Shown here: in pieces, positions 54,993-64,000 of the stretch | Numbering within the stretch: the first letter of the stretch is position 1 | Layout of the letters: the number at the start of each line of letters is the position of its first letter | Source: Isoperla grammatica | Lineage: Eukaryota; Arthropoda; Insecta; Plecoptera; Perlodidae | Length of the DNA: 64,000 nucleotides | Direction: 5' to 3' | Assembly (NCBI GenBank): GCA_945910005.1 | Contig: OX246745.1 | Coordinates: 14,098,274 to 14,162,273 of the forward strand | Translations under genes and position numbers: made by a program | Notes under the pieces: generated by a model | What the model was told of the DNA's origin: nothing | Seen by the model: only the letters and a program-made list of their open reading frames with translations | Database searches by the model: none

Positions 54993-57140
54993 ACAGTAAT
55001 ATGGGTGTATCATTGCTCTCTCACGTGTTTCCAATGTACTTAACTGTTGGTGGGTCTGTCTTTGCTCTCTCACGTGTGTCCGTTGTACTTAACAGCCGTG
55101 TGGGTCTGTCTTTGCTCTCTCACGTGTGTCCGTTGTACTTAACAGCCGTGTGGGTCTGTCTTTGCTCTCTCACGTGTGTCCGTTGTACTTAACAGCCGTG
55201 TGGGTCTGTCTTTGCTCTCTCACGTGTGTCCGTTGTACTTAACAGCCGTGTGGGTCTGTCTTTGCTCTCTCACGTGTGTCCGTTGTACTTAACAGCCGTG
55301 TGGGTCTGTCTTTGCTCTCTCACGTGTGTCCGTTGTACTTAACAGCCGTGTGGGTCTGTCTTTGCTCTCTCACGTGTGTCCGTTGTACTTAACAGCCGTG
55401 TGGGTCTGTCTTTGCTCTCTCACGTGTGTCCGTTGTACTTAACAGCCGTGTGGGTCTGTCTTTGCTCTCTCACGTGTGTCCGTTGTACTTAACAGCCGTG
55501 TGGGTCTGTCATTGCTCTCTCACGTGTGTCCGTTGTACTTAACAGCCGTGTGGGTCTGTCTTTGCTCTCTCACGTGTGTCCGTTGTACTTAACAGCCGTG
55601 TGGGTCTGTCTTTGCTCTCTCACGTGTGTCCGTTGTACTTAACAGCCGTGTGGGTCTGTCATTGCTCTCTCACGTGTGTCCGTTGTACTTAACAGCCGTG
55701 TGGGTCTGTCATTGCTCTCTCACGTGTGTCCGTTGTACTTAACAGCCGTGTGGGTCTGTCTTTGCTCTCTCACGTGTGTCCGTTGTACTTAACAGCCGTG
55801 TGGGTCTGTCTTTGCTCTCTCACGTGTGTCCGTTGTACTTAACAGCCGTGTGGGTCTGTCTTTGCTCTCTCACGTGTGTCCGTTGTACTTAACAGCCGTG
55901 TGGGTCTGTCTTTGCTCTCTCACGTGTGTCCGTTGTACTTAACAGCCGTGTGGGTCTGTCTTTGCTCTCTCACGTGTGTCCGTTGTACTTAACAGCCGTG
56001 TGGGTCTGTCTTTGCTCTCTCACGTGTGTCCGTTGTACTTAACAGCCGTGTGGGTCTGTCTTTGCTCTCTCACGTGTGTCCGTTGTACTTAACAGCCGTG
56101 TGGGTCTGTCTTTGCTCTCTCACGTGTGTCCGTTGTACTTAACAGCCGTGTGGGTCTGTCTTTCCTCTCTCACGTGTGTCCGTTGTACTTAACAGCCGTG
56201 TGGGTCTGTCTTTGCTCTCTCACGTGTGTCCGTTGTACTTAACAGCCGTGTGGGTCTGTCTTTGCTCTCTCACGTGTGTCCGTTGTACTTAACAGCCGTG
56301 TGGGTCTGTCTTTGCTCTCTCACGTGTGTCCGTTGTACTTAACAGCCGTGTGGGTCTGTCTTTGCTCTCTCACGTGTGTCCGTTGTACTTAACAGCCGTG
56401 TGGGTCTGTCTTTGCTCTCTCACGTGTGTCCGTTGTACTTAACAGCCGTGTGGGTCTGTCTTTGCTCTCTCACGTGTGTCCGTTGTACTTAACAGCCGTG
56501 TGGGTCTGTCTTTGCTCTCTCACGTGTGTCCGTTGTACTTAACAGCCGTGTGGGTCTGTCTTTGCTCTCTCACGTGTGTCCGTTGTACTTAACAGCCGTG
56601 TGGGTCTGTCTTTGCTCTCTCACGTGTGTCCGTTGTACTTAACAGCCGTGTGGGTCTGTCTTTGCTCTCTCACGTGTGTCCGTTGTACTTAACAGCCGTG
56701 TGGGTCTGTCTTTGCTCTCTCACGTGTGTCCGTTGTACTTAACAGCCGTGTGGGTCTGTCTTTGCTGTCTCACGTGTGTCCGTTGTACTTAACAGCCGTG
56801 TGGGTCTGTCTTTGCTCTCTCACGTGTGTCCGTTGTACTTAACAGCCGTGTGGGTCTGTCTTTGCTCTCTCACGTGTGTCCGTTGTACTTAACAGCCGTG
56901 TGGGTCTGTCTTTGCTCTCTCACGTGTGTCCGTTGTACTTAACAGCCGTGTGGGTCTGTCTTTGCTCTCTCACGTGTGTCCGTTGTACTTAACAGCCGTG
57001 TGGGTCTGTCATTGCTCTCTCACGTGTGTCCGTTGTACTTAACAGCCGTGTGGGTCTGTCTTTGCTCTCTCACGTGTGTCCGTTGTACTTAACAGCCGTG
57101 TGGGTCTGTCTTTGCTCTCTCACGTGTGTCCGTTGTACTA
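54993..57140 (+). repeat. 50-bp minisatellite, about 42 units, E-box in each
   Basis: The unit is TGTGGGTCTGTCTTTGCTCT CTCACGTGTGTCCGTTGTAC TTAACAGCCG. It is nearly invariant across about 2.1 kb; rare variants include ATTGCTCTCT (55511, 55661, 55711, 57011), TTTCCTCTCT (56161) and TTTGCTGTCT (56761). Degenerate units lie at the left edge and after the insertion at 57141 (57345-57465). Every unit holds the palindrome CACGTG, the bHLH E-box, and a TACTTAACAG acceptor-like string. It lies in the intron after the exon at 54810. Confidence 0.98.
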
Positions 57141-57342
57141 AAGCGCGAAGGATACCTCTACGTTAAAAACCGCAGTAATTTTTAATTTATAATTATATCT
57201 TATAAGATTAAAACATAAAATCGAAAATCGCAGAAACCATAGCGCTGTGGTTTATCAGATTTTCGATTTTGTGTTAATCTTGATATAAAATAAAAAAACG
57301 AATTTTTTTCTGTTTTGCATGACGAAGATGTATCCTTCGCTC
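57141..57342. mobile_element. MITE inserted at the minisatellite edge
   Basis: GCGAAGGATACCTCTACGTT at the left and the complement of GAGCGAAGGATACATCTTCG at the right form the termini. Inside, AAATCGAAAATC / GATTTTCGATTTT make a second inverted pair. It splits a TTGTACTTAACAG unit around its TTAA. A relative with GGTAGTCTCTACGTCAAAAA begins near 61645. Confidence 0.8.
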
Positions 57343-57518
57343 TTAACAGGTGTGTGGGGGTGTCATTGCTCTCTTGCGAGTGTCCGTTGTACTAACAGCC
57401 GTGTGGGTGTGTCATTTCTCTCTCACATGTGTCCGTTGAACTAACAGCCGTGTGGGTTTATGGGGGGTGGGGCACCTACTTTTTGTGCTTGTTGTTTCTG
57501 CTTTTGCTTCGTATTGCA

Positions 57519-57656
57519 GTTGCAAACGACGTCGTTGGATATCTTCGAGACTTCCTGCAAGTCTCACTACCCACGAGGCAGATCTTCGCAGAGAAAGCGC
57601 GCATGTACATTGCGTCTAGTTCGCCGTGACGTCAGCATGGGACAAGACAGCGTGGG
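57519..57656 (+). other. Candidate exon with strong acceptor
   Basis: A 40-base T-rich tract (CTTGTTGTTTCTGCTTTTGC, TTCGTATTGCAG) precedes it and a GTGAGT donor follows at 57657. Two frames are open: one gives LQTTSLDIFETSCKSHYPRG then RSSQRKRACTLRLVRRD to the donor, the other NDVVGYLRDFLQVSLPTRQI then FAEKARMYIASSSP and stop. It is GC-richer than its surroundings and contains TGACGTCA. Domain not recognised. Confidence 0.4.
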
Positions 57657-57659
57657 GTG

Positions 57660-58035
57660 AGTGTGTTGCAAAATACAAGCGTAGTTGTTACGGCGATAAA
57701 ACTATTCCTACATTAATATCATGTGTATTGAGCTAGGAACAACATCATGTTATTTAGTAGATTTGATCATATTTGTCATTTCTTTAAGGCGGCACAGCAC
57801 GAGTTCCGCTTTACTTTAAGACGAATAATTCCAACACAGCTTGTCTGTAAATTTACGATAAAGAAATAGTTGGAAACAATTCTGGTAAATATCATTTATT
57901 TATGTAGGCTTTTTTTCTAAAACGTCTTCTAATTTTTTTTATTATTTTCAATTTTCTAATCATGATGCAATTAAGTTTCTAAATACTACTCTACGATGCA
58001 AAACTATTATTCTACATATTTAATCCAAAAATTTA
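57660..58035. other. No feature recognised
   Basis: AT-rich intron-like sequence before the transposon pair. Confidence 0.3.
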
Positions 58036-58043
58036 GTCTAGAA

Positions 58044-58471
58044 CAGTGGTTAAAGTGGGGCGGTATGAGCCGGTATGCATACCGTTACTACAAATATTAA
58101 CGGTATGCCATACCGGCACCTATTTGTATCGATTGTAAACATATTGACGAATTATGTTGAACCTTTGTTTTACTTGGTTTGGTATTAACATTTGCTCATC
58201 CAATGTTTTTTTATAGAGAAATTGTTTCAATTTTTATTTTTTCACCACCAATGTACGTAAAAACAAGCGTTGACTCCTCTTCAAAGTAATTTCAACATGT
58301 TCGTGACAAGACACCCTAAAATAATCTCTGCGGGGTTAATCTGGGTGGCCGCAGTCCCTGGACCCCCCCCCCCCTTCCTCCCCCCCCCCCCCCCCCCCAC
58401 ATACACACTTTTGTCTGATTTACACAGCATTAGTGCATACCGTCACTTCTCCATGGCCACTTTAACCACTG
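58044..58471. mobile_element. hAT non-autonomous element with 8-bp duplication (1)
   Basis: Termini CAGTGGTTAAAGTGG and its complement, flanked by GTCTAGAA (58036-58043, 58472-58479). Subterminal GGTATG/CATACC repeats. A long C-rich tract (58364-58398) lies inside. No transposase. Confidence 0.93.
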
Positions 58472-58519
58472 GTCTAGAATCTAGTTTTTTAACTATACAG
58501 TTAACATTTATGTTGAGAA

Positions 58520-59200
58520 CAGTGGTGTATCCAGGAATTGATAATGGGGGGGGGGGTTGAACATCCCAAGCAGGCAGGGGTCTGGGGCGAAAGCCCCAGC
58601 CGCCGCGAGGCCAATTCGCCGAAGTCGAATTTTTTTTTCTTCATTTATGACGTTTTAAACGCCTGGAAACACGTTTCAGAATAAGAAAATGTCATAAAAT
58701 ACGTTTAAGAGAATATAAGAATGGCTAAAAAGAAAATTAAAAACCCAGTCACAGAACAACAAAATTACTGCAAAAATAAATATCTTACCTATATTTTTTA
58801 TTTTAATTGTTGGCAAGTCTCCTCGTAACTGGTAGTGCTGTATTTTGTGGTAATATCTATACATTTTACACGTTTCTGACGAATGTTTTAGCACTGATTT
58901 GCGTTAAGTTCTGTTTATAGCCAGCTTATAAATATGCAAAAAGCTATTGGTTAATGTTTTTGACAAACGTTTTTTTACCATTAAGTTCTGTTAGAAGACA
59001 ACAGGTCCTAGGCAGCTCTTCCTGACAACCAAGAGCCCAAAGTGGTATGATTTAACGGTTTAGTATGTTATTAAACAATAATCAAAATAGTAGTTTCCGC
59101 TTCCCTCCTCCTTTCCTTCCTTCTCTCCGCATGTTTTTTTTTTTTTGGTATGGGGGGGGGGGGGTTTGAACCCCATAACTCCCCCTTGGATACGCCACTG
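58520..59200. mobile_element. hAT non-autonomous element with 8-bp duplication (2)
   Basis: CAGTGGTGTATCCAGGAATT then a G-run starts it, and the complement of CAGTGGCGTATCCAAGGGGG ends it. GTTGAGAA flanks both sides (58512-58519, 59201-59208). It lies 48 bases from the previous element but has different termini. Interior contains GGGTCTGGGGCGAAAGCCCC near the left end. Confidence 0.93.
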
Positions 59201-59208
59201 GTTGAGAA

Positions 59209-59690
59209 TATATAAAGGACGGTACAATCTGTTTAAAAACTGAATTATATCATGAGTGTGGCTCCCAATTTATCCAAAATATCAACAGTCAGTAATATAC
59301 CTTCCCATACAGATCCTAACCCTAGTTTGTACGGAATCACGTAGATGTTGTTAATATTTACTTCCTTTATTAATGTACATTCCAAATTAATTTCACAGCT
59401 TAAACAATTTCAACTACCTATATAAAGTACAAGTTTTGGTTCGGATGTTTGCTTACAGTCGACAAAGCAATATACTCATTTTGCAGATAATTAGGTCCAG
59501 TCTTACAATGTCCCAATAACTATTAATTCGTCGAATAGCTTGTTTTCTCCATGGCAACCACCAATCAAAACTATTGAAATCCTCCAAATAGCTTAATTGC
59601 TACAAAAAACTTTCTAATTAGGAGATTGTAAGACCGGCCCTTAAAGTGGTTGTTTAGTTATTAACGTAACTCATGTGTCCTTCTGTTACA
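59209..59690. other. No feature recognised
   Basis: AT-rich sequence upstream of the next candidate exon; nothing supportable. Confidence 0.3.
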
Positions 59691-59698
59691 TGAAATAG

Positions 59699-59786
59699 AA
59701 CTACGAGGGAGCGACGCGTTGGGCTGCCTCAAGACGATGCGCCATAAACGACCTTCGAGTTGCAGTAATCCCACACCAGGAGAGAG
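59699..59786 (+). pseudogene. RVGLP-type exon copy with frame damage
   Basis: 88 bases between TTACATGAAATAG and GTAAAG. Relative to the copies at 59880 and 60774 it has an extra GGGA-type insertion near its start and a TAA after ..RRVGLPQDDAP, so it cannot give the same product in phase 0. Splice sites are intact. Confidence 0.5.
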
Positions 59787-59879
59787 GTAAAGGAAAAACG
59801 TAATATTATATTTACTACAATGTTATTGATTTCTTACATCATTTACGTAATTTATGTGTTCTTCTGTTCCATGAAATAG

Positions 59880-59962
59880 ATCTACAAGCGACGCGTTGGG
59901 CTGCCTAAAGACGATGCGCCGTCAGGACCTTTGAGTTGCAGTAATCCCACACCAGGAGAGAG
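59880..59962 (+). other. Candidate RVGLP-type exon copy 2
   Basis: 83 bases between TTCCATGAAATAG and GTAAAC. Phase 0 after ATGACG reads IYKRRVGLPKDDAPSGPLSC then SNPTPGE and two leftover bases. Splicing this exon directly into the 60774 copy would shift the frame, so at most one copy fits a continuous product. A further 3' exon is not identified. Confidence 0.45.
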
Positions 59963-60773
59963 GTAAACAAACAACCTAATATATTTTAACTAGGAAACGC
60001 TCTGTTTGACGCGTTGATAAGCGAGTGCGTCCATATCTACGAACGTTCTGGCGAAAAGATCTCAAAGCTAATAAAAACAACAATTAACAACAATATTCAA
60101 GAATGCGCATTGCAAAATTTTTCCTAATTTCCATAGCTATTATACTTCCCGACATTGTTGGATGCAGAGCAATCTGCGTTGCTAGGAATTTTCGTCGTCA
60201 TGTTTTTAACACGGTCCGCCACCGTTACTAACAGTTATTGACAGCAAAAGAAATGTAATGTATGCCTCAAATACGTATCAGATCGCTTTTAAATTAGTAT
60301 AGTCGTGACCGGACGAAAATTTACTATAAGATAGCAACCTCACATTTTGATGTTACTGTGTTTCAGAAATATATTTTCGAGTAACTTTTGTGTAACTTTG
60401 CCAATATTTATCAAATCGCCATAAAATGAAGATATTCGTAACCGGACAAAGCTTTTAAAAAATATGGCTATCTCACATTTTGCCACCATTTTGTTTCAGA
60501 AAAATATTTTGCAGTAACTATGGTGTAACTTTTTAACTTTTCAAACGATTTTGCCTCAAAACTATACACCTTCAATCCACATCGAGGCTTGTAAATGGTC
60601 CAAATTTCAAGTTGATCGGACTTTCCGTTCGACCGCCATCAACAGACATAAAAAAAAAAATAAACGAAGTGCCATAAGAGTCTAGTGGAGACGCTCGCTT
60701 CGCTCGCTTAACAATGTTATTAATTTCTTAGAGCATTTACGTAGCTCATGTGTCCTTCTGTTACATGAAATAG

Positions 60774-60856
60774 ATCTACAAGCGACGCGTTGGGCTGCCT
60801 AAAGACGATGCGCCATCAGGACCTTTGAATTGCAGTAATCCCACACCAGGAGAGAG
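60774..60856 (+). other. Candidate RVGLP-type exon copy 3
   Basis: 83 bases, nearly identical to 59880-59962 (IYKRRVGLPKDDAPSGPLNC), with the same TACATGAAATAG acceptor and GTAAAC donor. Confidence 0.45.
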
Positions 60857-61794
60857 GTAAACAAACAACCTAATATATTTTGAACTAGGAAAACGCTCTG
60901 TTGACGCGTTGATAAGCGAGCGCGTCCATATCTACGAACGTTCTGGCGAAAAGATCTCAAAGCTAATAAAAACAACAATTAACAACAATTGAAGAATGCG
61001 CATTGCAAAATTTTTCCTTATTTCCATAGCTATTATACTTCCCGACATTGTTGAATGCAGTGCAATGTGCGTTGCTAAGAATTTTCGTTGCTATTCTGTC
61101 TAGTGTTTTCGCCGTGGTCCGCCACCGTTACTAACAGTTATTGACAGCAATAGAAATGTAATTTCTGCCTCTAATACGTATCGGATGGCGTTTACATTAG
61201 TAAAGTCGTGACCGGACGAAAATTTACTACAAGATAGCCACCTCACATTTTGCTGTTACTGTGTTTCAGAAAAATATTTTCGAGTAACTTTTGTGTGACT
61301 TTGCCAATATTTATCAGATCGCCATAAAATGTACATGTTCCTAACCGGAAAAAGCTTTAGAAAAATATGGCTATCTCACATTTTGCCACCATATTGTTTC
61401 AGAAAAATATTTTGCAGTAACTATGGTGTAACTTTGTAACTTTTCGAACGATTTTGCCTCAAAACTTTACACCTTCAATCCACATCGAGGCTTGTAGGTG
61501 GTCCAAATTTCAAGTTGATCGGACTTTCCGTTCGACCGCTATCAACAGACTAAAAACAAAAAACAAACAAAAATAAAACAGAACGAAGTGCCATAAGAGT
61601 CAAGTGGAGACGCTCGCTTCGCTCGCTTTATTATTTCCACAAATTAGAGGGTAGTCTCTACGTCAAAAACCGCAGAAAATGTTCATTATTAAATGATATC
61701 TCAAGATTGCAACAAGAAAACGAAAATCTAAATCACAGCGCACTTTGCTTTGGTAAGCCCTACAGATTGAATAAAATATTATAACCATAAGCGT

Positions 61795-62765
61795 AGTATT
61801 TTGATTACTAGGAAAACGCTCCGCGTTGCCAGATGAGCGATTTTTTTTTTTTTTAGTATATCATATAAATATTTTGCATATCATACACCGCTTAAAAAAT
61901 ATACTTTTATAACAAACATACGATTTTTTACAAGATGGCGGTTGAAGTAAAAATCTTAGAATTTGTGTATGTTATTTCCCGATATGTTGCTTATAATAAC
62001 ACGAAATATTATTTAAATCCGTTTAAAAGTTTTCTTTAAATAAATTAAAACCTCCAAGTTGATTTTTCAATGGATTTCCGCATAATTTCATTCGACCGTG
62101 GTCTACTCAAAAGGCTCTAATTCATAAACTATTAAAGTTATCTGTGTATAGAAAAATCCACAATGTAGATACAGGCTAGATCTAAAATGTGATAGTGTTT
62201 TATTATACAATTGCTGCATTTAAATCATAATAAAAGCTTTTTAATTTGTCTACAAAGTTCGTTGTTAACATTTGCATTTTTGCCGTGAAAGTCATAAAAC
62301 ATAACACGCCATTGTTACCATTCTATTAACGTTATCGAAATTCCATAAGTAGTTTTAGAAAGGTATCTTTGTACACGCCATTCGCCATGCATAGTATGTG
62401 CATCTAACTTCAATGGTACTCAAATGAGAATCGTATAAGTGGAGCACTGTAAAGAAACCAATGTAAGTTCCCGTAAATAGAAACTAAATATTTTTTTACT
62501 AAATGGCGGTTAAAGTTATAGTTCCAAAACTTTTATCCAGTGTCGGACATTGTTAGTGTCAATATTAATATAAAACATTATTTAAATCTGTTCATAAGTT
62601 TTAATAAACAAAAAATAAAACTGGATTTTTTTCACTAATTAATTTCTTGCAGGTTGGTATCTTGACGGATTTTGCTGATTATGTTAACAGCATCTAGTTT
62701 AGTGGTCACGGGTGTTGACTTAAAATTTCAGCCAAATCCGTAATTAATTTCTTGCAGGTTGGTAT
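61795..62765 (+). repeat. Partial fourth copy of the 4.3-kb unit (3' half)
   Basis: From AACGCTCCGCGTTGCCAGAT through CAAGATGGCGGTTGAAG to the VGILTDFA-type exon, it corresponds to 44209-45090 of unit 1. It lacks the promoter block, SINE and CACTGATTA repeat. Divergence is greater than between units 2 and 3. Confidence 0.9.
62653..62705 (+). other. Candidate small exon, partial unit 4 (VGILTDFA-type)
   Basis: TTTCTTGCAG then GTTGGTATCTTGACGGATTT; phase 0 reads VGILTDFADYVNSI and stop. A ~105-base direct duplication repeats acceptor and exon at 62758-62810. Confidence 0.35.
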
Positions 62766-62810
62766 CTTGACGGATTTTGCTGATTATGTTAACAGCATCT
62801 AGTTTATAGT
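62758..62810 (+). other. Duplicate of the VGILTDFA-type small exon
   Basis: Second copy of acceptor TTTCTTGCAG and exon, identical in the coding part to 62653. Confidence 0.35.
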
Positions 62811-62965
62811 CCAAGAGCCAGCAACATAAAAGCTCCCCTCATAAGGTACGTATGTTTTGACTATTGGAATAGGAGCGGAAAAACTACTCTACTAACAAAA
62901 CGTGCGTCTTACTCCTCAACGTGGGGGCTTTTAGGCCCCACAGGGGGCCAAAAAAGCCGAAAAAA

Positions 62966-64000
62966 AGGCCCAAGGTTCCCCTCATAAGGTACATGGATGG
63001 TGTAAACGCCATTTTGTAGAGATAAGTGTCCCAAATAGGAATTCGAAGAGTAAGACGGGATATAAGGGGGCGTTTACCGATCAGACGCCATTTTACCTAA
63101 AAAAGGCCATTTTTTATTTTCGCACATGCATGCGCTTTAATACTCAAATCATATCCGGAAATGTCTCGAGACGTAGAAAAACATACATTTTAAAGAAATT
63201 TTGGGTTATTGTCCTTGCCAGACGCCCTCAAAAGCGGCCCAAAAAGGCCAAGGTTCCCCTCATAAGGTACATGAATGGAGTAAACGCCATTTTGTAGAGA
63301 TAAGTGTCCCAAATAGGAATTCGAAGAGTAAGACGGGATATTAGGGGGCGTTTACCGATCAGACGCCATTTTGTCCAAAAAGGGCCACTTTTTATTTTCA
63401 CACGTGCACGCGCTTTAACACCCAAAACATATCCTTAAATGCCCCTAGAGGTGAATACATTTCTAAGATATTGTGTGATGTCCTCGCCAGCCCCCCCCCC
63501 CCCCCCCACAGCCTCGATCCGGATGCGATAGTTTTGAAGCTCCGCCCACCCCTAACTTTAATATATCAGTATTTATTATTATTAATGTCAGGATTTAAGG
63601 ATATGTTTTGGGTGTTAAAGCGCGTGCACGTGTGAAAATAAAAAGCGGCCCTTTTTGGACAAAATGGCGTCTGATCAGTGATCGGTAAACGCCCCCTAAT
63701 ATCCCGTCTTACTCTTCAAATTCCTATTTGGGACACTTATCTCTACAAAATGGCGTTTACTCCATTCATGTACCTTATGAGGGGAACCTTGGCCTTTTTG
63801 GGCCCCTTTTGAGGGCGTCTGGCGAGGACAATAACCCAAATTTCTTTAAAATGTATGTTTTTCTACGTCTCGAGACATTTCCGGATATGTTTTGAGTGTT
63901 TAAGCGCATGCATGTACGAAAATAAAAAATGGCCCAATTGGGTAAAATGGCGTCTGATCGGTAAACGCCCCCTAATATCCCGTCTTACTCTTCGAATTCC
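62966..64000. repeat. Inverted-repeat array, 277-bp units in head-to-tail then tail-to-head order
   Basis: Units start near 62972 and 63249 on the plus strand (CAAGGTTCCCCTCATAAGGT, GTAAACGCCATTTTGTAGAG, TAGGAATTCGAAGAGTAAGA, GGGGGCGTTTACCGATCAGA). After a ~115-base spacer with a poly-C tract (63490-63506), reverse-complement units follow from 63591 and again from about 63800 to the window edge. The whole is a palindrome with arms of at least 400-500 bases, cut by the window. Confidence 0.93.

Larger units (their letters stand above)
59820..61625 (+). repeat. Tandem duplication, ~894-bp period
   Basis: 59820-60713 and 60714-61625 are paralogous over their length. Each holds the RVGLP exon, GACGCGTTGATAAGCGAG, GTGACCGGACGAAAATTTAC, two related ~190-base halves and the ending AGACGCTCGCTTCGCTCGCTT. 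Confidence 0.92.

Noticed and set aside
55001..57130. CRISPR-like direct repeats
   Set aside because: The 50-bp units are contiguous, with no unique spacers, in a eukaryotic context. It is a minisatellite.

Overview
The window reads as animal nuclear DNA from an invertebrate, probably marine. It has spliced genes with GT-AG introns, AT-rich spacers, many short non-autonomous DNA transposons, LINE and SINE pieces, AGGCCT-rich islands and an unusual number of long poly-G/poly-C tracts. I cannot name the species. The only confidently recognised host gene is the 3' end of a KMT2C/KMT2D (trithorax-related) histone H3 lysine-4 methyltransferase. Its last four coding exons (414-708, 1848-1977, 3029-3211, 3990-4082, + strand) encode the WDR5-binding Win motif, the SET domain and the post-SET domain. 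A 5S-rRNA-headed SINE, LINE fragments and hAT-type elements sit in its introns. One hAT-type element inserted so close to the stop codon that its 8-bp target duplication copies the stop.

7-13 kb: an alternating-unit tandem repeat (7.6-8.9 kb) and an internally deleted Ty3/Gypsy-type LTR element (10259-12179, - strand) with two LTRs, a 4-bp target duplication and a tRNA-Trp-like primer site. Next to it are small spliced exons with one duplicated exon (12.6-13.6 kb). 14-22 kb is mostly AT-rich sequence without a gene I can support.

22.9-34.1 kb: a candidate minus-strand transcription unit with a first exon near 34.0 kb and at least eight short exons. Six or seven of these are clearly paralogous, each with its own splice sites. 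Their lengths are not uniformly multiples of three, so it may be a long non-coding RNA or a locus where exon choice changes the frame. A 632-bp near-perfect palindrome lies in its first intron.

35-41 kb: transposon and satellite debris, including a LINE 3' end inserted into a satellite unit and a double-hairpin structure.

41.9-62.8 kb: a second candidate locus on the + strand. A ~4.3-kb unit is present three times in tandem, the last two copies almost identical over 4,280 bp. Each unit carries a CRE plus CCAAT promoter-like block and a first exon ending in ATGACG just before a GTAAGT donor. Downstream lie paralogous exons (54810, 59699, 59880, 60774) that continue this start codon in phase 0 and share an RVGLP..DAPS-type motif. 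A ~42-copy 50-bp minisatellite with a CACGTG E-box in every unit lies among them. The window ends in a large inverted-repeat array that runs off the edge.

The recurring theme is serial duplication of short exons and first exons at three separate places in 64 kb. All exon models outside KMT2 are predictions from splice signals and open frames, without transcript evidence.
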